Part shown: positions 56,391-64,000 of the stretch, piece by piece
How the letters are laid out: the number at the start of each line of letters is the position of its first letter
How positions within the stretch are numbered: the stretch's first letter is position 1
NCBI RefSeq assembly: GCF_000730645.1
Contig: NZ_BBIU01000005.1
Coordinates: 275,862-339,861 of the forward strand
DNA: 64,000 bases
Direction of reading: 5' to 3'
DNA from: Pseudomonas parafulva NBRC 16636 = DSM 17004
GTDB lineage: Bacteria > Pseudomonadota > Gammaproteobacteria > Pseudomonadales > Pseudomonadaceae
Notes under the pieces: generated by a model
The model's database searches: none
What the model was told of the DNA's origin: nothing
What the model saw: only the letters and a program-made list of their open reading frames with translations
Program-made: the position numbers and the translations under genes

Positions 56391-58886
56391 TTGAAGAAAT
56401 CCACCGCAACCCCAGCTCCCTTGCCTGTGCCCCTGTGGCGGCAGCAGCTGCACTATCGCCTGAAGGAAGGCGCGTTGATCGCTGTCGGCGCCCTGTGCCT
56501 GTACCTGTGGATGGCGCTGCTCACCTACGACACCTCGGACCCGGCCTTCAGCCACACGGCCACGGTCGACCAGGTGCAGAATGCCGCCGGGCGTGCCGGG
56601 GCGTACTTCGCCGACATCCTGTTCATGGTGCTCGGCTATTTCGCCTACATCTTCCCGCTGCTGCTGGCGCTCAAGACCTGGCAGATCTTCCGTCAGCGTC
56701 ACCAGCCCTGGGACTGGAGCGGCTGGCTGTTCTCCTGGCGGCTGATCGGCCTGGTGTTCCTGGTGCTGTCGGGCGCGGCCCTGGCGCACATTCATTTCCA
56801 CCCCCCGGCCAGCATGCCGTTCTCGGCTGGCGGGGCGTTGGGCGAAAGCCTCGGCGAGCTGGCCCGCAACTTCTTGAACGTGCAGGGCAGCACCCTGATG
56901 TTCATCGCCCTGTTCCTGTTCGGCCTGACCGTATTCACAGACCTGTCGTGGTTCAAGGTGATGGACCTTACCGGCAAGATCACCCTCGACCTGCTGGAAC
57001 TGGTGCAAGGCGCCGCGTCGCGCTGGTGGGAGGCGCGCAACGAGCGCAAGCGCCTGGAGGCGCAGCTGCGCGACGATGAACCGGTTGTGCCTGCGGCCAA
57101 GGCCGCGCCCGTTACGCCTGAAAAACGCGAACCGGCCAAAACACCGCTGCGCGAGCGCCTGTTCAAGCGCGAAGAACCCCCTGCCCAGGCGGCAGAGCCG
57201 CGTGAGCCTACCCTGGGGCGTGAACCTGTATTGGCCCGCGAACCGGTGGTGGAGCGCGAGCCCGTGGTACCGCGGCCGCAGGCAGCCATGCCAACGATCG
57301 TGCCGCCTTCCGCCGCCAAGGCGCCCGAGCCCAGCAAGCGGGTGATGAAAGAGAAGCAGGCGCCACTGTTCATCGACAGCGCCGTGGAGGGCACCTTGCC
57401 GTCCATTTCCATCCTGGACCCGGCCGAACAGAAAAAGATCGAGTATTCGCCTGAATCGTTGGCGGGCGTAGGTCAGTTGCTGGAGATCAAACTCAAGGAG
57501 TTCGGCGTCGAAGTGACGGTGGATTCCATCCATCCGGGCCCCGTGATCACCCGCTATGAAATCCAGCCTGCGGCCGGTGTGAAGGTCAGCCGTATCGCCA
57601 ACCTCGCCAAGGACCTGGCGCGCTCGCTGGCCGTGACCAGCGTGCGCGTGGTGGAAGTGATCCCGGGCAAGACCACCGTCGGTATCGAGATCCCCAACGA
57701 AAACCGGCAGATGGTGCGCTTCTCCGAGGTGCTGGCCACGCCGCAGTACGATGACCAGAAGTCCCCGGTGACGCTGGCGCTGGGCCATGACATCGGTGGC
57801 AAACCGGTGATCACCGACCTCGCCAAGATGCCCCACCTGCTGGTGGCCGGTACCACCGGCTCCGGTAAGTCGGTGGGTGTGAACGCCATGATTCTGTCGA
57901 TCCTGTTCAAGTCCAGCCCGGAAGACGCGCGGCTGATCATGATCGACCCGAAAATGCTTGAGCTGTCCATTTACGAAGGCATCCCGCACCTGCTGTGCCC
58001 GGTGGTCACCGACATGAAGGACGCCGCCAATGCGCTGCGCTGGAGCGTGGCCGAAATGGAACGCCGCTACAAGCTGATGGCGGCCATGGGCGTGCGTAAC
58101 CTGGCGGGCTTCAACCGCAAGGTGAAGGACGCCCAGGAAGCGGGTGAAATCATTCACGACCCGCTGTACCGTCGCGAAAGCATGGACGACGAGCCGCCAG
58201 CACTGAAAACCCTGCCCACCATCGTGGTGGTGGTGGACGAGTTTGCCGACATGATGATGATCGTCGGCAAGAAGGTCGAAGAGCTGATCGCCCGGATCGC
58301 GCAAAAGGCACGTGCGGCGGGTATCCACCTGATTCTCGCTACCCAGCGCCCGTCGGTGGACGTGATCACCGGCCTGATCAAGGCCAACATCCCGACCCGC
58401 ATGGCCTTCCAGGTATCGAGCAAGATCGACTCGCGTACCATCATCGACCAGGGCGGTGCCGAGCAGTTGCTGGGCCATGGTGACATGCTGTACATGCCGC
58501 CCGGTACCAGCCTGCCTATCCGCGTACACGGCGCGTTCGTGTCCGACGATGAAGTGCACCGCGTGGTGGAAGCGTGGAAGCAGCGCGGCGCCCCGGACTA
58601 CAACGACGACATCCTCAACGGTGTCGAGGAAGCCGGCAGCGGCTTCGAAGGTGGCGGCGGCGGTGGTGATGGCGACGACTCCGAAAGCGACGCCTTGTAC
58701 GATGAAGCCGTACAGTTCGTGCTCGAGAGCCGCCGTGCGTCCATCTCGGCCGTGCAGCGCAAGCTCAAGATCGGCTACAACCGCGCTGCCCGCATGATCG
58801 AAGCCATGGAGATGGCCGGTGTGGTCACCCCCATGAACAGCAACGGCTCGCGCGAAGTGATTGCCCCAGGCGGCCCGCGCGACTGA
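56391..58886 (+). CDS. ftsK: DNA translocase FtsK
   Basis: An 831-residue septal DNA pump that aligns chromosome dimers for XerCD at dif and clears the division plane. The N-terminal 190 residues hold four membrane segments. A linker (about 200-340) is rich in Arg, Glu and Pro. The motor Walker A is GTTGSGKS (487-494). The C-terminal gamma winged helix (about 770-831) recognises KOPS. The start is TTG after CAGGAATAGACGCG; there is no better ATG upstream. lolA follows after 62 bases. Confidence 0.95.
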   Translation: MKKSTATPAPLPVPLWRQQLHYRLKEGALIAVGALCLYLWMALLTYDTSDPAFSHTATVDQVQNAAGRAGAYFADILFMVLGYFAYIFPLLLALKTWQIFRQRHQPWDWSGWLFSWRLIGLVFLVLSGAALAHIHFHPPASMPFSAGGALGESLGELARNFLNVQGSTLMFIALFLFGLTVFTDLSWFKVMDLTGKITLDLLELVQGAASRWWEARNERKRLEAQLRDDEPVVPAAKAAPVTPEKREPAKTPLRERLFKREEPPAQAAEPREPTLGREPVLAREPVVEREPVVPRPQAAMPTIVPPSAAKAPEPSKRVMKEKQAPLFIDSAVEGTLPSISILDPAEQKKIEYSPESLAGVGQLLEIKLKEFGVEVTVDSIHPGPVITRYEIQPAAGVKVSRIANLAKDLARSLAVTSVRVVEVIPGKTTVGIEIPNENRQMVRFSEVLATPQYDDQKSPVTLALGHDIGGKPVITDLAKMPHLLVAGTTGSGKSVGVNAMILSILFKSSPEDARLIMIDPKMLELSIYEGIPHLLCPVVTDMKDAANALRWSVAEMERRYKLMAAMGVRNLAGFNRKVKDAQEAGEIIHDPLYRRESMDDEPPALKTLPTIVVVVDEFADMMMIVGKKVEELIARIAQKARAAGIHLILATQRPSVDVITGLIKANIPTRMAFQVSSKIDSRTIIDQGGAEQLLGHGDMLYMPPGTSLPIRVHGAFVSDDEVHRVVEAWKQRGAPDYNDDILNGVEEAGSGFEGGGGGGDGDDSESDALYDEAVQFVLESRRASISAVQRKLKIGYNRAARMIEAMEMAGVVTPMNSNGSREVIAPGGPRD

Positions 58887-58948
58887 TGATCACCCTGCCG
58901 GTCGCCAACCATGGCGCCCGGCATTATTAATGCTCAATGAGGATTCCC

Positions 58949-59572
58949 ATGCGCGCAATTCGCATGCTGTTGGTTTCTGCCCTTGCCCTGGGCCCTGTTG
59001 CAGCCTTTGCCGGCGAGCAAGACGTACAACGCCTGACCCAGTTGCTGGAGAAGTCGCAAACTATCGAGGCCAATTTCTCCCAGCTGACCCTGGATGCCGG
59101 TGGCACCAGCCTGCAGGAAACGTCTGGCAAGATGACCGTGAAACGGCCAGGCCTGTTCTACTGGCACACCGATGCGCCCCAGGAGCAGGTGGTGGTGTCC
59201 GACGGCATCAACGTCACCCTGTGGGACCCTGACCTGGAACAGGCCACCATCAAGAAGCTCGACGTGCGCCTGAACCAGACCCCGGCGCTGTTGTTGTCCG
59301 GTGACGTCTCGAAGATCAGCCAGAGCTTCGACATTACGTCGAAGCAGCAGGGCGACGTGATGGACTTCACCCTCAAGCCCAAAACCAAGGACACCTTGTT
59401 CGATTCGCTGCGCGTTTCGTTCCGCAAGGGCCTGATCAACGACATGCAGCTGATCGACAGTGTCGGCCAGCGCACCAACATCCTGTTCAACGGCGTCAAG
59501 GCCAACCAGGCAGTGGCCGATAGCCGCTTCAAGTTCGACATCCCCAAAGGCGCGGATGTGATCAAGGAGTAA
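58949..59572 (+). CDS. lolA: Periplasmic lipoprotein carrier LolA
   Basis: A 207-residue chaperone that shuttles lipoproteins from LolCDE to LolB. The signal peptide ([20 protein letters not shown]) is predicted to be cleaved after AFA, near residue 21. The start is the ATG after GAGGATTCCC; an ATG 12 bases earlier has no RBS. The ftsK-lolA-rarA order is conserved in gammaproteobacteria. rarA starts 12 bases later. Confidence 0.95.
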   Translation: MRAIRMLLVSALALGPVAAFAGEQDVQRLTQLLEKSQTIEANFSQLTLDAGGTSLQETSGKMTVKRPGLFYWHTDAPQEQVVVSDGINVTLWDPDLEQATIKKLDVRLNQTPALLLSGDVSKISQSFDITSKQQGDVMDFTLKPKTKDTLFDSLRVSFRKGLINDMQLIDSVGQRTNILFNGVKANQAVADSRFKFDIPKGADVIKE

Positions 59573-59584
59573 CCAGAGCCCGTC

Positions 59585-60910
59585 ATGGACCTGTTTCGAA
59601 GCGAACCTGTCGCCCAGCCCCTCGCGGCGCGGCTGCGCCCGTCCAACCTGGACGAGTACGTGGGCCAGGAGCACCTGCTGGCCCGCGGCAAGCCGCTGCG
59701 TGAGGCGCTGGAGCAGGGCGCATTGCATTCGATGATTTTCTGGGGGCCGCCTGGGGTGGGCAAGACCACCCTGGCGCGGCTGTTGGCCCAGTTCTGCGAT
59801 GCGCATTTCGAAACCGTGTCGGCGGTACTGGCCGGGGTGAAGGAGATCCGCCAAGCGGTGGAGGTGGCCAAGCAGCAGGCCGGGCAATACGGCCGGCGCA
59901 CCATCCTGTTCGTCGATGAAGTTCACCGCTTCAACAAGTCGCAGCAGGACGCCTTTCTGCCGTTTGTGGAAGACGGCACCCTGCTGTTCATCGGCGCGAC
60001 CACCGAAAACCCATCGTTTGAACTCAACAACGCCTTGCTTTCACGGGCACGGGTGTACGTGCTCAAGAGCCTGGACGAAGCGGCCCTGCGTAAGCTGGTG
60101 AACCGTGCACTGACCGAAGAACGTGGCCTGGGCAAGCGCCACCTGCACGTTGGCGATGAGGCGTTCAAGATGCTGATGGCCGCCGCCGACGGCGATGGCC
60201 GGCGCATGCTCAACTTTCTGGAAAACGCCGCCGACCTGGCCGAGGACGGCAGCGAAATCAATGTAGAACTGCTGCAGAGCCTGCTGGGCGACAGCCGCCG
60301 CCGGTTCGACAAGGGTGGCGAAGCGTTCTACGACCAGATTTCGGCGCTGCACAAGTCGGTGCGTGGCTCTGATCCGAATGCGGCCCTGTACTGGTTCGCG
60401 CGCATGCTCGATGGTGGCTGCGACCCGCTGTATATCGCCCGTCGTGTGGTGCGCATGGCCAGCGAAGACATCGGCAACGCCGACCCCCGTGCGCTCAGCC
60501 TGTGCCTGGCGGCCTGGGATGTGCAGGAGCGCCTGGGTAGCCCGGAAGGCGAGCTCGCCGTGGCCCAAGCCATCACCTACATCGCGTGCGCCCCCAAGAG
60601 CAATGCCGTTTACGTAGGCTTCAAGACGGCCCTGCGCGAAGCCGCCGAGCATGGCTCGCTGGAAGTGCCGCTGCACCTGCGCAACGCCCCGACCAAGCTA
60701 ATGAAGCAGTTGGGCTACGGCGACGAGTACCGTTACGCCCACGACGAGCCAGATGCCTACGCAGCAGGTGAAGACTACTTCCCCGATGCACTTGAGCCGC
60801 GCCCCTATTACCAGCCTGTACCTCGCGGCCTTGAATTGAAGATCGGCGAAAAGCTGCGGCACCTGGCCGACCTAGACCGCAACAGCCCCCGCCAGCGGAG
60901 AAAACCATGA
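59585..60910 (+). CDS. rarA: Replication-associated recombination protein RarA (MgsA)
   Basis: A 441-residue AAA+ ATPase related to clamp loaders, acting at stalled replication forks. The Walker A is GPPGVGKT (54-61) and the Walker B is [15 protein letters not shown]. The C-terminal tetramerisation region contains [18 protein letters not shown]. It overlaps crcB by 4 bases (ATGA) and forms an operon with lolA upstream. Confidence 0.95.
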   Translation: MDLFRSEPVAQPLAARLRPSNLDEYVGQEHLLARGKPLREALEQGALHSMIFWGPPGVGKTTLARLLAQFCDAHFETVSAVLAGVKEIRQAVEVAKQQAGQYGRRTILFVDEVHRFNKSQQDAFLPFVEDGTLLFIGATTENPSFELNNALLSRARVYVLKSLDEAALRKLVNRALTEERGLGKRHLHVGDEAFKMLMAAADGDGRRMLNFLENAADLAEDGSEINVELLQSLLGDSRRRFDKGGEAFYDQISALHKSVRGSDPNAALYWFARMLDGGCDPLYIARRVVRMASEDIGNADPRALSLCLAAWDVQERLGSPEGELAVAQAITYIACAPKSNAVYVGFKTALREAAEHGSLEVPLHLRNAPTKLMKQLGYGDEYRYAHDEPDAYAAGEDYFPDALEPRPYYQPVPRGLELKIGEKLRHLADLDRNSPRQRRKP

Positions 60911-61281
60911 TTGCGTTGATCGCTGCGGTGACGGCGGGTGGCATCGCCGGCACCCTGCTACGCTTTGCCACCGGCAATTGGGTGGTCGCCCACTGGCCAC
61001 GGCACTTCTATCTGGGTACGCTGGCCGTGAACCTGGTCGGCTGCCTGCTCATCGGTCTTTTGTACGGGCTGTTCTTGCACAAACCCATGGTGCCGGTGGA
61101 GCTGCGTGCCGGCCTGATCGTGGGTTTTCTGGGCGGCCTGACCACCTTTTCTTCCTTTTCGCTGGATACCGTGCGCTTGCTGGAAAGCGGGCAGGTACCC
61201 CTGGCATTGGGCTATACCGGTATCAGTGTGGTGGGCGGCCTGCTCGCGACCTGGGCCGGGTTGTGCCTTACCCGTTTCTGA
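60907..61281 (+). CDS. crcB: Fluoride channel CrcB (Fluc)
   Basis: A 124-residue four-helix membrane protein that forms a dual-topology dimeric fluoride channel. Conserved text includes [20 protein letters not shown] and [12 protein letters not shown]. It is coupled to rarA by overlap and lies 30 bases before serS. No fluoride riboswitch is visible, which fits constitutive expression within the operon. Confidence 0.95.
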   Translation: MIALIAAVTAGGIAGTLLRFATGNWVVAHWPRHFYLGTLAVNLVGCLLIGLLYGLFLHKPMVPVELRAGLIVGFLGGLTTFSSFSLDTVRLLESGQVPLALGYTGISVVGGLLATWAGLCLTRF

Positions 61282-61299
61282 ACCAACACCTACCTATAA

Positions 61300-62592
<1,293 letters not shown>

Positions 62593-63981
62593 ATGGATTA
62601 CCTGCCGCTGTTTCACAAGCTGCAGGGCGCCCTGGTGCTGGTCGTCGGCGGTGGCGAAATTGCCTTGCGCAAGGCGCGGCTGCTGGCCGATGCCGGCGCC
62701 GCGCTGCGCGTAGTCGCACCGGAGGTGGATGGCCAGCTGGCCGCCATGGCCCGGGAAGGCGGCGGTGAAGTGCGGGTGCGTGGTTACCAGGCAGCCGACC
62801 TTGCCGAATGCCGCCTGGTGATCGCTGCCACCGACGACCCTGGCCTCAATGCCCAGGTGTCGGCGGATGCGCAGGCATTGAGCCTGCCGGTGAACGTGGT
62901 GGACGCGCCGGCCTTGTGCACGGTGATTTTCCCCGCCATCGTCGACCGCTCGCCATTGGTGATCGCCGTGTCCAGCGGTGGCGATGCGCCGGTGCTGGCG
63001 CGTCTGATCCGCGCCAAGCTGGAGGCCTGGATACCTGCCGCCTACGGCGAGCTGGCCGGTTTGGCAGCGCGCTTCCGGCACAGGGTCAAATCCCTGTACC
63101 CGGACGTCAACCAGCGTCGCGGGTTCTGGGAAACCGTGTTCCAGGGCCCGATTGCCGAGCGCCAGTTGGCCGGGCAGGGCGCCGAGGCCGAGCGGTTGTT
63201 GCAGGCCATGGTCGACGGTGCTCCGGTTCAACAGGGCGGCGAGGTGTACCTGGTGGGGGCAGGGCCGGGCGACCCGGATCTGCTCACCTTCCGTGCCTTG
63301 CGCCTGATGCAGCAGGCGGACGTGGTGCTGTATGACCGGCTGGTGGCCCCGGCGATCATCGACATGTGCCGCCGCGACGCCGAGCGCATTTACGTGGGCA
63401 AGCGCCGCGCCGATCATGCCGTGCCCCAGGACCAGATCAACCGCCTGTTGGTGGACCTGGCCCAGCAAGGCAAGCGCGTGTTGCGGTTGAAGGGGGGCGA
63501 CCCGTTCATCTTTGGCCGTGGCGGTGAGGAAATCGAAGAGCTGGCCGAGCACGGCATCCCATTCCAAGTGGTGCCAGGCATCACGGCTGCCAGCGGCTGC
63601 TCCGCCTACGGCGGCATTCCGCTCACCCATCGCGACTATGCGCAATCAGTGCGGTTCGTCACCGGTCACCTGAAGGACGGCACCAGCAACCTGCCGTGGA
63701 CCGACCTGGTAGCGCCAGGCCAGACCCTGGTGTTCTACATGGGCCTGGTAGGCTTGCCGACAATTTGCGCCGAACTGATCCGTCATGGCCGTGCGGCCAG
63801 TACGCCTGCGGCGTTGGTTCAGCAGGGCACCACCCGCAACCAGCGGGTGTTCACCGGCACACTGGCAGACCTGCCTGACCTGGTGGCCCGGCACGAGGTG
63901 CACGCGCCGACCCTGGTGATCGTCGGTGAGGTGGTGCAACTGCGGGACAAGCTGGCTTGGTTCGAAGGGGCCGCTACATAA
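62593..63981 (+). CDS. cysG: Siroheme synthase CysG
   Basis: A 462-residue trifunctional enzyme that makes siroheme, the cofactor of sulfite and nitrite reductases, from uroporphyrinogen III. The N-terminal half (about 1-210) is the NAD-dependent dehydrogenase/ferrochelatase: [12 protein letters not shown], with D104 and S128 at the E. coli active-site positions. The C-terminal half is the SAM-dependent methyltransferase, with [14 protein letters not shown] and [13 protein letters not shown]. It directly abuts serS and is complete; the window ends 19 bases later. Confidence 0.96.
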   Translation: MDYLPLFHKLQGALVLVVGGGEIALRKARLLADAGAALRVVAPEVDGQLAAMAREGGGEVRVRGYQAADLAECRLVIAATDDPGLNAQVSADAQALSLPVNVVDAPALCTVIFPAIVDRSPLVIAVSSGGDAPVLARLIRAKLEAWIPAAYGELAGLAARFRHRVKSLYPDVNQRRGFWETVFQGPIAERQLAGQGAEAERLLQAMVDGAPVQQGGEVYLVGAGPGDPDLLTFRALRLMQQADVVLYDRLVAPAIIDMCRRDAERIYVGKRRADHAVPQDQINRLLVDLAQQGKRVLRLKGGDPFIFGRGGEEIEELAEHGIPFQVVPGITAASGCSAYGGIPLTHRDYAQSVRFVTGHLKDGTSNLPWTDLVAPGQTLVFYMGLVGLPTICAELIRHGRAASTPAALVQQGTTRNQRVFTGTLADLPDLVARHEVHAPTLVIVGEVVQLRDKLAWFEGAAT

Positions 63982-64000
63982 CCTGTTTTCAGCTCATGTA

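Noticed and set aside
56283..58559. 758-residue open frame antisense to ftsK
   Set aside because: It is rich in His/Gln/Arg, has no recognisable fold, and fully overlaps a certain gene.
60870..60910. Fluoride riboswitch ahead of crcB
   Set aside because: crcB overlaps the rarA stop, so there is no room for a leader aptamer, and no aptamer-like sequence is visible.

Overview
The window is a 64 kb piece of a high-GC gammaproteobacterial chromosome. Gene content, protein sequences and gene order point to the Pseudomonas putida group. From memory, the run cysG-serS-crcB-rarA-lolA-ftsK, aat-bpt-infA-clpA-clpS-cspD, icd-idh, nudJ-mnmA-hflD-purB, and the zwf/gnd and glg/tre blocks follow the core chromosome of strains such as KT2440. 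I see no prophage, insertion sequence, CRISPR array, tRNA or rRNA. Every long reading frame I accept is intact.

Region 1 (1-21,000) is a storage and compatible-solute region. After a FadD-like acyl-CoA synthetase comes glgE, a treS/maltokinase fusion and glgB on the + strand. Facing them on the - strand is glgA-treZ-malQ-treY-(DUF2934 gene)-glgX. Together these encode the GlgE route (trehalose to maltose to maltose-1-phosphate to branched alpha-glucan) and the TreY/TreZ route back from alpha-glucan to trehalose, plus debranching and disproportionation. A strong hairpin separates the two convergent blocks. An AlgU-like promoter precedes glgE. Two small proteins of unknown function lie here: a 53-residue proline-rich peptide and a DUF2934 protein with a histone-H1-like tail.

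Region 2 (21,100-25,500) is a three-gene + strand operon: a short-form 6-phosphogluconate dehydrogenase, glucose-6-phosphate dehydrogenase and a GH15 glucan or trehalose hydrolase. It plausibly feeds glucose released from storage sugar into 6-phosphogluconate and NAD(P)H.

Region 3 (25,500-33,500) is reductive pyrimidine catabolism: a TetR/RutR-like regulator, the - strand genes hydA-preT-preA, and divergently an NCS1 transporter with a beta-ureidopropionase-type amidohydrolase. The divergent intergenic region carries two clear palindromes that are good operator candidates.

Region 4 (33,500-44,400) is mixed housekeeping: RNase Z, a Blc lipocalin behind an AlgU-like promoter, a dienoyl-CoA isomerase, nudC, a TSUP permease, a glutamine-synthetase-like ligase, topB, a GNAT acetyltransferase, a RoxA-like JmjC oxygenase and purB.

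Region 5 (44,400-64,000) is highly conserved core: hflD-mnmA-nudJ, two non-homologous isocitrate dehydrogenases back to back, cspD, the N-degron group clpS-clpA/infA/bpt/aat, and ftsK-lolA-rarA-crcB-serS-cysG. The hflD-mnmA-nudJ block is bracketed by two copies of a heptamer-repeat element. A LexA-box-like site lies between aat and ftsK.

Nothing here is an obvious new defence or mobile system. The least explained items are the DUF2934/H1-tail protein inside the trehalose operon, the proline-rich peptide beside glgE, and the heptamer elements with a shared central core.
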